DNA of 64,000 nt, taken from NCBI RefSeq assembly GCF_012223425.1, contig NZ_CP038799.1:3100001-3164000 (forward strand), read 5' to 3'. The position numbers and the translations under genes are program-made. Under the pieces are notes generated by a model. The model had not been told where the DNA came from, did no database searches, and saw only the letters and a program-made list of their open reading frames with translations. Origin of the DNA: Mycolicibacterium frederiksbergense (GTDB lineage Bacteria > Actinomycetota > Actinomycetes > Mycobacteriales > Mycobacteriaceae). This document shows positions 54,304 through 63,955 of this stretch, in pieces; position 1 is the first letter of the stretch, and each line of letters begins with the position of its first letter.

Positions 54304-55640
54304 AGGTCCGGTACGTCCTTGGAGTACAGCCAGCGGTCCCACAGTGCACGCAGCGACACGTCGGCGTGGTTGGCCGCCAGCCCGGTGAAGTCGTCGGTGA
54401 CGGCCGTGCTGTGCCGGTACCGAGTGGTCCAATCACGAAGCAGCGCAAAGAAGTTATCGTCGCCGATCACGCCGCGCAGCGCGTGCAGGGTGAGCGCGCC
54501 CCGTTTGTACACCCGGTCGTCGAACATATCGGCCGGGCCCGGGTCGGTCAGCAGCAGGTTCTGGGGTGAGTCCTTCAGCCTGCGGTGATACGACCGTGCC
54601 CGCTCGTCGGCGGTGGGGCCGCCGGACTCCTCGGACCACAGCCACTCCGCGTAGCACGCGAACCCCTCGTGCAGCCAGATGTCACGCCAGCGGCGCACCG
54701 TCACCGAGTTGCCGAACCACTGATGGGCGAGTTCGTGGGCGATCAACCGCTCCGCGCTGCGCTTGCCGTCGCAATGGTTGGCCCCGAATATCGAAAGCCC
54801 TTGCGCCTCAAGCGGTATTTCCAGATCGTCATCGGTGACGACGACGGTGTAGCCGCCCGCGAGCGGGTAGGGGCCGAACTGGCGGGTGAACAGTTTCATC
54901 ATCTGGGGCTGCCGGCCGAAATCGTGCTCGAAGTTGCGCCGCAACCGATCCGGGAGCACTGCGTGCATCGGCACCGGGCTCTTCTGTAGCCGGTGGCGGC
55001 TGTACTCGCCGATCTGCAGGGTGATGAGGTAGGTCGAGGTCGGCTCGGTCTGCTCGTAGACCCAGGTTGTGTGGCTGGCCCGCACCTGCTTGGACAGCAG
55101 TTCACCGTTGGCCAGCGCGTAGTACGGGCTGTCGGTACCGATCCGGATGTGGAAGCTCGCCTTGGCGGCCGGATGATCGTCGCACGGGAACCACGAGGCC
55201 GCGCCGTTGGGCTGTCCGGCCACCAGTGCGCCGTTGGACAACTCCTCGAAACCGACCTCGCCCCACAGAGTTCGCAGCGGTCTGGGCGTTCCGCCGTAGC
55301 GGACCGCGACGGTCATCGCCGCACCGGCGGGCAGCGTGGCGCCGAGCGTGATGTGTAGCTTGCCCGCCGACGTTCGGAACTGGGCGGGGCGCCGGCCGTT
55401 GACCGTCACCTTCGATACCGACAGCGCGTCGGACAGGTCCAGCGTGAAGGTGCGCAGTGCGGCCAGCGTCACCGTGGTGATCGTGGCGGTCCCGGCGAGC
55501 CGGTTGATCGCCACCTTGTATTCGAGATCCAGTGCGTACCGCGACACCCGGTAGCCGAAGTTACCGTTGCGGGGCAGGTAGGGGTCGATGACCGGGGGCT
55601 GGTGTGCCGCCTTGCGGGCAGCTTTCTTGGCGGGCGTCAC
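54300..55640 (-). CDS. M1-family metallopeptidase without the GAMEN motif
   Basis: The 446-residue protein has the gluzincin zinc site HELAHQW (His302, Glu303, His306) and the third ligand Glu325 in WLHEGFACYAEWLW. In place of the aminopeptidase GxMEN motif it has EIPLEAQGLSIFG, so exopeptidase specificity may differ. A Tyr in DRVYKRGALTLH matches the transition-state Tyr region. The start is GTG 55640, overlapping the NRPS TGA. No signal peptide is visible; the basic N-terminus (MTPAKKAARKAAHQ) suggests a cytoplasmic protein. Second gene of the operon. Confidence 0.9.
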   Translation of the reverse strand: MTPAKKAARKAAHQPPVIDPYLPRNGNFGYRVSRYALDLEYKVAINRLAGTATITTVTLAALRTFTLDLSDALSVSKVTVNGRRPAQFRTSAGKLHITLGATLPAGAAMTVAVRYGGTPRPLRTLWGEVGFEELSNGALVAGQPNGAASWFPCDDHPAAKASFHIRIGTDSPYYALANGELLSKQVRASHTTWVYEQTEPTSTYLITLQIGEYSRHRLQKSPVPMHAVLPDRLRRNFEHDFGRQPQMMKLFTRQFGPYPLAGGYTVVVTDDDLEIPLEAQGLSIFGANHCDGKRSAERLIAHELAHQWFGNSVTVRRWRDIWLHEGFACYAEWLWSEESGGPTADERARSYHRRLKDSPQNLLLTDPGPADMFDDRVYKRGALTLHALRGVIGDDNFFALLRDWTTRYRHSTAVTDDFTGLAANHADVSLRALWDRWLYSKDVPDL

Positions 55641-58600
55641 CGGTCATGCTTCTTGGGCCGTTTGATCGTCCATGGCGCAATCGGGTTGCCCTGCCACCTG
55701 GTCCACGGCGGCACCTCGTCACCACGCATCACCAGCGATGCCGGTCCGACGGTGGCGCCCTCGCCGATCCGCGATGCCGGCAGAGCCACGCAGTGCGGGC
55801 CCAGTGTCGCGCCCTCGTCGAGGATGACGGTGTCCATCCGCATGATCCGGTCGTGAAAGAGGTGGGTCTGCACCACACAGCCACGGTTGACGGTGCTGCC
55901 GTCGCCCAGGGTGATCAGGTCCGCCTCGGGCAGCCAGTACGTCTCGCACCACACCCCGCGGCCGATCTTCGCACCGAGCCCGCGCAGCCAGATGTTCATC
56001 ACCGGGGTGCCGGTGGCGGCCCGGGCGAACCACGGTGCGGCCACCGTCTCCACAAAGGTGTCCGAGACCTCGTTGCGCCACACGAACGATGACCACAGCG
56101 GGTGCTCGATGGCGTCGATACGGCCCACCACAAGCCATTTCGCCGCCACCGCGATGGCTCCGGCCACCGCGCCGGCGATCAGGAGCACGAGGCCGCCCGC
56201 CAGCGCGGTCCAGCCGTAGCCGATGGCATCGGCCAACTGGTGCAGCGCGGCCAGCACCGCGACGCCGATCGCGAAGGTCACGATGACCGGGATGATGCGG
56301 CAGGTCTCCACGGCCGAGCGCATCACCCGCAGCTTGACCGACGGATTGAAGGTGCGGATCACATCGGCGGTGGTGGGTTTGCGGCGCAACCGGATCGGCG
56401 GGCTGCCCAGCCATGACGAGCCGGCCTTGGACTTGTGCGGTGCTGCCGACAGCACCGCCACCAGACCGTCGTCGGGGACCCGCCGTCCCGGCTGGGTGAT
56501 ACCGGAGTTGCCGAGGAACGCACGTTTGCCGATGGTGGCCTTCGCGACGTGGATCCATCCGCCGCCGAGTTCGTAGGAGGCCACCATGGTGTCATCGGCC
56601 AGGAACGCGCCGTCCTGGACCTCGGTGAACTTCGGGGTCAGCAGTGCTGTCGAGATCTCGGTGTCCTTACCGATTTTCGCGCCGAGCAGGCGCAACCACC
56701 ACGGTGTCAGCAGGCTGGCGTAGATGGGGAACAGGTAGTTGCGCGCCGCATCCATCAGCCGCTCGGTGGCCCACAACTGCCAGCCGACGCGGCTGCGCAC
56801 CGGGTGATAGCCCTCGGTCAGGCCTGCCGAGAGCAGGCGCACCCCGATCACCGTCAGCCCCGCGTACACCACCATCGCCACCAGTGCCGCCACCGGTGTC
56901 CAGGCCAGGGCCGGGAGCAGGGCGTCGGCCGGGGTGGCGGTACCGCGGATGGCCCAGCCAAGTACGGCGAGCCCGGCGGCCAGCGCGGCCAGCGGCAGCC
57001 CGCCCAGCAGCATCGACGTCACGCTGTAGAAGGCCACCCATACCGGTGCGCGGCCGGGCCGCTCCTGCGGCCAGGGATGGCGTGCCTTTCCGGATTTCGC
57101 CGCCGGCGAGCCCTTCCAGTACTGGCCGTTCTTCACCTTGCCGACGACACCGGAGCCCGCGGCGACATCGGCGTTCTTGCCGACGACCGCGCCCGGGAAG
57201 AGGGTGGTGCGTGCGCCGATGGTGGAGTCGTTGCCGACGGTGATCGGTCCGACATGGAACACGTCGCCGTCGATCCAGTGTCCGGTCAGGTCGACCTCGG
57301 GTTCGATGGAACAGCGGTGGCCAAGGGTCAGCATGCCGGTGACCGGCGGTGCGGAGTGCAGGTCGACCCCTTTGCCGACCGTATTACCAAGGGCGCGAGC
57401 GTAATACACCAACCACGGGGCGCCGGCCTGATTCTCCGCACCGCTGGCCTCGGCCAGTCGCTCGGCGAACCAGACGCGCAGATGCGCGCTACCGCCGCGG
57501 CGGTAGCTGCCCGGTTGCAATCCCGACAGCAGGGTGCGGGCGCCGAGTACGGCGATACCCATCCGGCCCGGCGGGGTGATGAAGATCAAGAAACCGGCGA
57601 TGATCCACCACCAGTTCGCCGTTGCCGCCCACGGCACCAGCTCGGTGGTGGCCGCGATGTTGTTGAGGATCGCCAGCCAGATCACCCACTGCAGGCCGGT
57701 CAGCGTCGCCAGCGGCAACGACATCGCCACCTGCGCCAGTTGGGTGAGAACGGGTGTCGGTGCCACATCGCGGCGCACCACCTCCGGGGGCGGGGCCAAT
57801 TCGTCGAGATAGCCGGCCAGCGAGCCGAGCCGCGGATGGTCGTACAGATCGGCGACGGTCACCTGCGGATAGCGTCCGCGGACCGCGGTGACCAGCTGCG
57901 CGGCCGACAGGGATCCGCCGCCGAGGGCGAAGAAATCGGCCTCCGGGCCATCCACCGCCGCGGCCAGCACATCGCGCCACAGGCCGGCCAGCCAGCCCAT
58001 GGTGCCGCCGAGGTCGGGCTCCTCCTCCGCGGCTGCTCCGGGCGGGGGCCACGGCAGCGCGTTGCGGTCGACCTTGCCCGAGGTCCGGGTGGGCAGTTCG
58101 TCGAGCAGGACCAACCGGGGCACCAGCGCCGCGGGCAACGCGTCCGACAGCGCGGTGCGAGCCGCCGCCACGTCGAAGCCCGGGTCGGCACTGGCGATGT
58201 AGCCGACCAGCAGGGGAGTGCCGCTGGTGGTACGGCGCACCGCGGCCGCCCCGCCGCTGACGCCGGGCAGGTTCACCAACGCGGCGTCCACCTCGCCCAG
58301 TTCGATGCGGCGTCCGCCGACCTTGACCTGGTCATCGGCGCGACCCTGGAAGTACAGGCCGTCGGCCTCCAGCCGCACCAGGTCCCCGCTGCGGTAGGCG
58401 CGTTCCCAGCCCAGCGTCGGCATCGGGGCGTACTTCTCGGCGTCCTTCTCGGGGTCCAGGTAGCGGGCCAGCCCGACACCGCCGATGACGAGTTCGCCGG
58501 TGTCGCCCAGCCCGACCGGCAGCCCGTCCTTGTCGACGACGACGAGGTCCCAACCGGCCAATGGCAGCCCGATGCTCACCGCGGATTTTCCGTCCAGCGG

Positions 58601-59521
58601 CGCCGCGCAGGCCACTACGGTCGCCTCGGTGGGGCCGTAGGTGTTCCACACCTCGCGACCGTCGACGGCGAGGCGTTCGGCCAGTTCGGGTGGGCAGGCC
58701 TCGCCGCCGAAGATCAGCAGCCGGACCGCTTCCAGTGCCTCGGCGGGCCACAGCGCGGCCAGGGTCGGGACGGTCGAGACGACGGTGATGTCGCGGGTCA
58801 CCAGCCATGGACCCAGGTCCATACCGCTGCGCACCAGCGACCGCGGAGCGGGCACCAGGCACGCGCCGTGGCGCCAGGCCAGCCACATCTCCTCGCAGGA
58901 CGCGTCGAAGGCGACCGACAGCCCGGCGAGCACCCGGTCACCGGGGCCCAGCGGCGAGTCCCGCAGGAACATCCGGGCTTCGGCGTCGACGAAGGCGGCG
59001 GCGTTGCGGTGGGTGACCGCCACACCCTTGGGTGTGCCGGTGGATCCGGAGGTGAAGATGATCCAGGCGTCGTCGCGGGTCAGCGGTGCCGCGGCCCGCC
59101 AGCCGCGCGAGGATCCCGGGCCGCGCACCAGGCCCGCGTCGGTGATGATGGCCACCACCTGTGCCTCCCCGAAGACGAGTGCGGCGCGTTCTTCGGGGTC
59201 GTCGGCGTCGACCGGGACGTAGGCGGCGCCGGTGGCCAGGGTGGCCAGGATCGCGGTGTAGAGCGCGTAGCTGCCCGAGGCCATCCGGATGCCGACGCGG
59301 TCGCCGCGGCCGATGCCGCGGGCCGCGAGCCACTGCACGCTCTCTTCGATATCGCTGACCAGTTCCGAATAGGTCAGCTGCACGTCGCCGTCATCGATCG
59401 CGGGGGCATCCGGGAAACGGTTCGCGGTGTCGTAGAGGACGTCGATCAGGGTCCGCGGGGGAGCTGCCGCCGGGGAAAGTAGGTACTGGGGAGGTATGGC
59501 CTGCCCGGGCTCCGCTGTCAC
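55637..59521 (-). CDS. Pls/PosA-type non-ribosomal peptide synthetase (A-T-TM-hexapeptide)
   Basis: The 1294-residue protein has an adenylation domain (~20-510; core FTSGSTGTPKG, NTYGPTEA, YRSGDLVRL), a thiolation domain with Ser537 in FFALGGGSLSAA, several TM helices (~610-660, ~840-900, ~1080-1140), and extended left-handed hexapeptide-repeat regions between and after them. This is the layout of Pls, which makes epsilon-poly-L-lysine, and PosA family members. The selectivity segment FDASCEEM has Glu at the Trp239 position of GrsA, compatible with a basic amino acid; that is a weak inference. The GTG at 59521 starts it; it overlaps the peptidase by GTGA. Confidence 0.9.
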   Translation of the reverse strand: MTAEPGQAIPPQYLLSPAAAPPRTLIDVLYDTANRFPDAPAIDDGDVQLTYSELVSDIEESVQWLAARGIGRGDRVGIRMASGSYALYTAILATLATGAAYVPVDADDPEERAALVFGEAQVVAIITDAGLVRGPGSSRGWRAAAPLTRDDAWIIFTSGSTGTPKGVAVTHRNAAAFVDAEARMFLRDSPLGPGDRVLAGLSVAFDASCEEMWLAWRHGACLVPAPRSLVRSGMDLGPWLVTRDITVVSTVPTLAALWPAEALEAVRLLIFGGEACPPELAERLAVDGREVWNTYGPTEATVVACAAPLDGKSAVSIGLPLAGWDLVVVDKDGLPVGLGDTGELVIGGVGLARYLDPEKDAEKYAPMPTLGWERAYRSGDLVRLEADGLYFQGRADDQVKVGGRRIELGEVDAALVNLPGVSGGAAAVRRTTSGTPLLVGYIASADPGFDVAAARTALSDALPAALVPRLVLLDELPTRTSGKVDRNALPWPPPGAAAEEEPDLGGTMGWLAGLWRDVLAAAVDGPEADFFALGGGSLSAAQLVTAVRGRYPQVTVADLYDHPRLGSLAGYLDELAPPPEVVRRDVAPTPVLTQLAQVAMSLPLATLTGLQWVIWLAILNNIAATTELVPWAATANWWWIIAGFLIFITPPGRMGIAVLGARTLLSGLQPGSYRRGGSAHLRVWFAERLAEASGAENQAGAPWLVYYARALGNTVGKGVDLHSAPPVTGMLTLGHRCSIEPEVDLTGHWIDGDVFHVGPITVGNDSTIGARTTLFPGAVVGKNADVAAGSGVVGKVKNGQYWKGSPAAKSGKARHPWPQERPGRAPVWVAFYSVTSMLLGGLPLAALAAGLAVLGWAIRGTATPADALLPALAWTPVAALVAMVVYAGLTVIGVRLLSAGLTEGYHPVRSRVGWQLWATERLMDAARNYLFPIYASLLTPWWLRLLGAKIGKDTEISTALLTPKFTEVQDGAFLADDTMVASYELGGGWIHVAKATIGKRAFLGNSGITQPGRRVPDDGLVAVLSAAPHKSKAGSSWLGSPPIRLRRKPTTADVIRTFNPSVKLRVMRSAVETCRIIPVIVTFAIGVAVLAALHQLADAIGYGWTALAGGLVLLIAGAVAGAIAVAAKWLVVGRIDAIEHPLWSSFVWRNEVSDTFVETVAAPWFARAATGTPVMNIWLRGLGAKIGRGVWCETYWLPEADLITLGDGSTVNRGCVVQTHLFHDRIMRMDTVILDEGATLGPHCVALPASRIGEGATVGPASLVMRGDEVPPWTRWQGNPIAPWTIKRPKKHDR

Positions 59522-59642
59522 TGTTACAAACTACTAAGCCACCCGACCGGCCCGCGCGCGGCGCGCTGCCCCGCCATGTTGCGTTCAAGTCGTGGTGATC
59601 GCAACCGTGGGCGGGTCGTGCCCCTCTTCGTAGCGTGGCGGG

Positions 59643-60050
59643 GTGCGGTTATTCGTGGCGGATGAAGCGTGGAGTGAACTGACCTGCGGTCCCGAGCCGG
59701 TGGTCCGGGTGGCCGCCGACGACCTGCAGCAAGCCCGCCGGGCCCGTGCCCGGCTCCGCGATGACGACGGCGATGTGGCGGTGATCCTGGACGTCACGGT
59801 CGCGGTCGCCGGGGATGTGCGCGCCGCCTGTGCCTCGTTCGGCACCGACGAGTCCGTCCGCGGTGTGCGCTACGCGGGCACCGTGCGCGGGCTGGCCGGT
59901 CTGATCGCCGATATCGAGACCGCCGGGGTGGCCGACGGCGTCACGCTGGTGGGCGTCGCGTCACCGCCGAGCGCCACACCGCTGGACCTGGCTGAGATCG
60001 GCCGTACCGTGCTGGCGGTTCTCGAGCAGCGCAGCCGAATCTGCGCTTAG
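59643..60050 (+). CDS. Hypothetical protein between the NRPS and glucarate operons
   Basis: I do not recognise this 135-residue protein with confidence. It begins MRLFVADEAWSELTCGPEPV (GTG at 59643), has an acidic alpha/beta character and a segment AGLIADIETAGVADGVTL that resembles part of a luciferase-like monooxygenase barrel. It may be a fragment-derived or regulatory protein. It diverges from the NRPS gene over 121 bp. Confidence 0.55.
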   Translation: MRLFVADEAWSELTCGPEPVVRVAADDLQQARRARARLRDDDGDVAVILDVTVAVAGDVRAACASFGTDESVRGVRYAGTVRGLAGLIADIETAGVADGVTLVGVASPPSATPLDLAEIGRTVLAVLEQRSRICA

Positions 60051-60072
60051 CGCGGGGCCGTCAGATTGATTC

Positions 60073-60083
60073 ATGCACTGCAT
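60073..60083. promoter_or_regulatory. Palindrome ATGCA-C-TGCAT upstream of the glucarate operon
   Basis: A perfect 11-bp palindrome sits 57 bp before the dehydrogenase ATG. GCACTGCAT is repeated as GCACTGAAT 14 bp downstream, so a dimeric repressor such as a GntR or IclR type could bind here. No regulator gene for it is in the window. Confidence 0.45.
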
Positions 60084-60140
60084 TAGTTGGCACTGAATCG
60101 GTCTTGGACATGAATGGATCGGCGTCTTAGCGTTAGAGCC

Positions 60141-61730
60141 ATGACTGCCACCCTCGCCCATCAGCTGACCGGACAGATGATCATCGCGGGATCGCCCGTC
60201 AGCGGAACCGGTGCCGAGATCCGCGGATTCGACCCCGCCGCCGGTCAACCGCTCGAACCGGCCTACCGGCACGGCGACAGCGCCGATGTCGAGGCCGCCG
60301 CCGCCGCGGCCGCCGCCGCGTTCCCGGTCTACCGGGCCACCACGTCCGAGCAGCGCGCCCAGTTTCTGGAGGCCATCGCCGCGCGCATCGAAGCGGTCAA
60401 GGAAACCCTGATCGCCCGCGCCGTCGCCGAGAGCGGTCTACCCCAGGCCCGCATCACCGGCGAGGTCGGGCGCACCACCGGCCAGCTCCGGCTGTTCGCC
60501 GAAGTGCTGCGCGAGGGCAGCTGGAACGGCGCCCGCATCGACAACGCACTGCCCGACCGTGCGCCGCTGCCCCGCCCCGACATCCGTCAGCGTTTCATCC
60601 CGCTCGGCCCGGTCGCCGTGTTCAGCGCCTCGAACTTCCCACTGGCGTTCTCCGTCGCCGGCGGTGACACCGCCTCGGCCCTGGCCGCCGGGTGCCCCGT
60701 GGTCGTCAAGGGTCACGACGCGCACCCCGGCACCTCCGAGATCGTGGCGCGCGCCATCACCGAGGCCGTCGCCGAGAGCGGGCTGCCCGCCGGGACGTTC
60801 TCGCTGCTGTTCGGCACCGGCCAGAAGCTGGGCATCGCGCTGGTCACCGATCCGCGGATCAAGGCCGTCGGCTTCACCGGATCCCGCACCGGCGGAACGG
60901 CTCTGGTAGCCGCGGCCGCGGCCCGCCCCGAACCCATCCCGGTCTACGCCGAGATGAGCTCGATCAACCCGGTGTTCCTGCTCGACGGGGCGCTGAGCAC
61001 CCGCGGCGCCGAACTCGGCAAGGCGTTCATCGGCTCGCTCACCATGGGCTCGGGCCAGTTCTGCACCAACCCGGGCCTGGTCATCGCCGTCGACGGACCC
61101 GGCCTGGACGCCTTCGTCGCCGCAGCCAGGGAGGCCGTCTCGGCCGCCCCCGCCACCCCGATGCTCACGCCGAACATCGCCGGCAGCTACGCGTCCGGCG
61201 TGGAGTCGCTCGCGGCCGCCGCCGAGCTGGTCGCACGCGGCGTCGAAGGAAGTGAAACCTGCGGCCAAGCAGCACTTTTCACCACCGATGCGAAGAGCTT
61301 CCTGGCGTCGGAGGACCTGCAGGCCGAGGTGTTCGGGGCGTCGAGCCTGATCGTACGCTGCGCCGACGCGGCGGAGGTTGCCGTTGTCGCCCAGGGCATC
61401 GAGGGTCAGCTGACTGCGACCGTGCACGCCGATGACTCCGATGGCGACGCCGCACGAGAGTTGCTGCCGCTGCTCGAACTCAAGGCGGGCCGGATTCTGT
61501 TCAACGGCTGGCCGACCGGTGTCGAGGTGTGCCACGCCATGGTGCACGGTGGCCCGTTCCCGGCCACCTCGGATTCCCGGACCACCTCGGTCGGGGCCCG
61601 CGCCATCGAGCGCTTCCTGCGTCCGGTCGCCTACCAGGACGTCCCGAAGGCCTTGCTGCCCAGCGCCATTGCCGACGGAAACCCCGAGCAGATCTGGCGT
61701 CGCATCGACGGCCGACTCTCCCAAGACTGA
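60141..61730 (+). CDS. 2-oxoglutarate semialdehyde dehydrogenase (2,5-dioxovalerate dehydrogenase)
   Basis: The 529-residue NAD(P)-dependent aldehyde dehydrogenase has KGHDAHPGTS, the nucleotide loop GFTGSRTGGT, Glu in YAEMSSINPV and the catalytic Cys308 in GSGQFCTNPG. The AEMSS/INPVFLL signature is that of the KGSADH group. It should oxidise 2-oxoglutarate semialdehyde to 2-oxoglutarate, the last step of glucarate use. The ATG at 60141 is preferred over a frame opening at 60114. It is followed after 33 bp by kdgD. Confidence 0.9.
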   Translation: MTATLAHQLTGQMIIAGSPVSGTGAEIRGFDPAAGQPLEPAYRHGDSADVEAAAAAAAAAFPVYRATTSEQRAQFLEAIAARIEAVKETLIARAVAESGLPQARITGEVGRTTGQLRLFAEVLREGSWNGARIDNALPDRAPLPRPDIRQRFIPLGPVAVFSASNFPLAFSVAGGDTASALAAGCPVVVKGHDAHPGTSEIVARAITEAVAESGLPAGTFSLLFGTGQKLGIALVTDPRIKAVGFTGSRTGGTALVAAAAARPEPIPVYAEMSSINPVFLLDGALSTRGAELGKAFIGSLTMGSGQFCTNPGLVIAVDGPGLDAFVAAAREAVSAAPATPMLTPNIAGSYASGVESLAAAAELVARGVEGSETCGQAALFTTDAKSFLASEDLQAEVFGASSLIVRCADAAEVAVVAQGIEGQLTATVHADDSDGDAARELLPLLELKAGRILFNGWPTGVEVCHAMVHGGPFPATSDSRTTSVGARAIERFLRPVAYQDVPKALLPSAIADGNPEQIWRRIDGRLSQD

Positions 61731-61763
61731 CACACACCCACACCACACTCGAAAGGCCCGCCC

Positions 61764-62693
61764 ATGCGTCCGAACTTTGACGGCGTCCTGTTCTTTCCCG
61801 TCACGCCCTTCACCGAATCCGGTGCGGTCGATCTCGAAGCCCTGGCCGCCCACCTGACCAAGGGTCTGGAGGCCGGCCCCGGCGGGATCTTCATCGCCTG
61901 CGGCACCGGCGAATTCCACGCCATCGACGAGGACGAGTTCCGCGATATCGTCACCACCGCGGTCAAGGTCGTCGCCGGCCGCGTCCCGGTGTACGCCGGT
62001 GCGGGTGGCTCGGTGGCCCAGGCCAAGCGCTTCGCCGTCACCGCGCAGGAAGCCGGCGCCGACGGCCTGCTGCTGCTGCCGCCCTACCTCGTCGAGGTAC
62101 CGCAGCCCGGTCTTGTCGACTTCGTCGCCGCCGTCGCCGGGGCGACCGAACTGCCGGTCATCGTCTACAACCGCAACAACGCGAAGTTCACCGAGGCCTC
62201 CGCCGTCGCCGTCGCCAAGATCTCCAATGTCATCGGATTCAAGGACGGCACCGGCAATTTCGATCAGGTCGCGCGCATCGTGGCCGCGGTGAAGAGCGAG
62301 GTCGACCCCGACTTCCTGTTCTTCAACGGTCTGCCCACCGCCGAGACCACCCAGCTCGCGTTCCGCGCCATCGGCGTGCCGCTGTACTCGTCGGCGACGT
62401 TCGCCTTCGCGCCCGACCTGGCGCTGGCGTTCTACAACTCGCTGGAATCCGGCAACACCGAGCTGACCAACGCGCTGCTCAACGCCTTCTTCATCCCGCT
62501 GGTGCAGCTACGCGACACCGTTCCCGGCTACGCCGTCTCGCTGGTCAAGGCCGGCGTGACGATGGAGGGTGTGCCTGCAGGTCCGGTGCGTCCGCCGCTG
62601 GTGATGCCGCACGCCGATGACCTGGCCCAGCTGAACTCGATCATCGCCGCCGGACGTGCGGTGCTGGCCGCCTCGTTGAGCGAGGCCCGCTGA
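61764..62693 (+). CDS. kdgD: 5-dehydro-4-deoxyglucarate dehydratase
   Basis: The 309-residue DapA-family enzyme dehydrates and decarboxylates 5-dehydro-4-deoxy-D-glucarate to 2-oxoglutarate semialdehyde. The Schiff-base Lys160 is in IGFKDGTGNF and the catalytic Tyr in PVIVYNRNNAKF. FIACGTGEFHA near residue 50 is typical of KdgD rather than DapA. It sits between the dehydrogenase and glucarate dehydratase, completing the pathway. Confidence 0.93.
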   Translation: MRPNFDGVLFFPVTPFTESGAVDLEALAAHLTKGLEAGPGGIFIACGTGEFHAIDEDEFRDIVTTAVKVVAGRVPVYAGAGGSVAQAKRFAVTAQEAGADGLLLLPPYLVEVPQPGLVDFVAAVAGATELPVIVYNRNNAKFTEASAVAVAKISNVIGFKDGTGNFDQVARIVAAVKSEVDPDFLFFNGLPTAETTQLAFRAIGVPLYSSATFAFAPDLALAFYNSLESGNTELTNALLNAFFIPLVQLRDTVPGYAVSLVKAGVTMEGVPAGPVRPPLVMPHADDLAQLNSIIAAGRAVLAASLSEAR

Positions 62694-62695
62694 TC

Positions 62696-63955
62696 ATGGC
62701 GCCGATCAGGATCACCGGAGCCCGCATCACCCCGGTCGCGTTCGTCGACCCGCCGTTGCTCAACACGGTCGGGGTGCACCAGCCCTACGCGCTGCGCGCG
62801 ATCATCCAGCTGGATACCGATGCGGGCCTGGTGGGCCTCGGCGAGACCTACGCGGACACCCGCCATCTGGCCAGGCTGAACGCCGCAGCCGTGGCGATCA
62901 CCGGTTTGGATGTGTTCGCGCTCAACGAGATCCGGTCCGCGATCGCCGTCCGGCTGGCCGGTGATGACGCCGCCGTCGGCACGGCGGGCATGATCACCAC
63001 GGCCAGCGCGGTGGACCAGGTGTTCTCGCCCTTCGAGGTGGCCTGCCTCGATGTGCAGGGTCACACCCTGGGCCGGCCGGTATCGGATCTGCTCGGCGGC
63101 AAGGTCCGCGATGCGGTCCCGTTCAGCGCCTACCTGTTCTACAAATGGGCCGCCCACCCCGGCCGGGAGCCCGATCGCTTCGGCGAAGCCCTCGATCCGG
63201 CCGGCCTGGTGGCCCAGGCGCGGTGCATCATCGACGAATACGGTTTCACCGCAATCAAACTCAAGGGCGGGGTGTTCCCTCCCGAGGAGGAGATGGCGGC
63301 CATCGAGGCACTGGCCGAAGCATTCCCCGGCATGCCGCTGCGGCTGGATCCCAACGCCGCCTGGACCCCGCAGACCTCGGTGAAGGTGGCCTCCGGACTG
63401 GCAGGCATCCTGCAGTATCTGGAGGATCCGACGCCGGGCCTGGACGGGATGGCCTCCGTGGCCAGTGAGTCGCCGCTTCCACTCGCCACCAACATGTGCG
63501 TCGTAGCGTTCGATCAGCTGGCACCCGCCGTGGCCAAGGGCTCGGTGAAAGTGGTTCTCTCCGATCATCATTACTGGGGCGGTCTGCAGCGATCCCGGCT
63601 GCTCGCCGGGATCTGCGAAACGTTCGGTCTCGGCCTGTCCATGCATTCCAACTCGCATCTGGGCATCAGCCTTGCCGCCATGGTGCACCTGGCCGGCGCG
63701 ACACCGAATCTCAGCTACGCCTGTGATACGCACTGGCCGTGGAAGACCGAAGAGGTCGTCAAGGACGGTGCGCTGCGCTTCGTGGACGGCTCCGTCCCGG
63801 TGCCCACCACGCCGGGCCTGGGCGTCGAGATCGACGAGGACTCGCTGGCCGCACTGCACGAGCAGTACCTGCGTTGTGGGATCCGGGATCGTGATGACAC
63901 CGGTTACATGCGGACCGTCGACCCGAGCTTCGAACTGGTCAGCCCACGCTGGTAG
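62696..63955 (+). CDS. gudD: Glucarate dehydratase
   Basis: The 419-residue enolase-superfamily enzyme converts D-glucarate to 5-dehydro-4-deoxyglucarate. It shows KLK (188-190, AIKLKGG), metal ligands in RLDPNAAW, YLEDPTPG and ATNMCV, and the His-Asp pair in LSDHHYWGG and MHSNSHLGIS. The ATG at 62696 is 2 bp after the kdgD stop, so the three genes are one operon. The end of the window after 63955 shows no further gene. Confidence 0.94.
   Translation: MAPIRITGARITPVAFVDPPLLNTVGVHQPYALRAIIQLDTDAGLVGLGETYADTRHLARLNAAAVAITGLDVFALNEIRSAIAVRLAGDDAAVGTAGMITTASAVDQVFSPFEVACLDVQGHTLGRPVSDLLGGKVRDAVPFSAYLFYKWAAHPGREPDRFGEALDPAGLVAQARCIIDEYGFTAIKLKGGVFPPEEEMAAIEALAEAFPGMPLRLDPNAAWTPQTSVKVASGLAGILQYLEDPTPGLDGMASVASESPLPLATNMCVVAFDQLAPAVAKGSVKVVLSDHHYWGGLQRSRLLAGICETFGLGLSMHSNSHLGISLAAMVHLAGATPNLSYACDTHWPWKTEEVVKDGALRFVDGSVPVPTTPGLGVEIDEDSLAALHEQYLRCGIRDRDDTGYMRTVDPSFELVSPRW

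Noticed and set aside
56435..59482. A 1015-residue open frame on the plus strand across the NRPS gene
   Set aside because: It is antisense to a gene with clear A and T domain motifs; composition is low-complexity and without domains.
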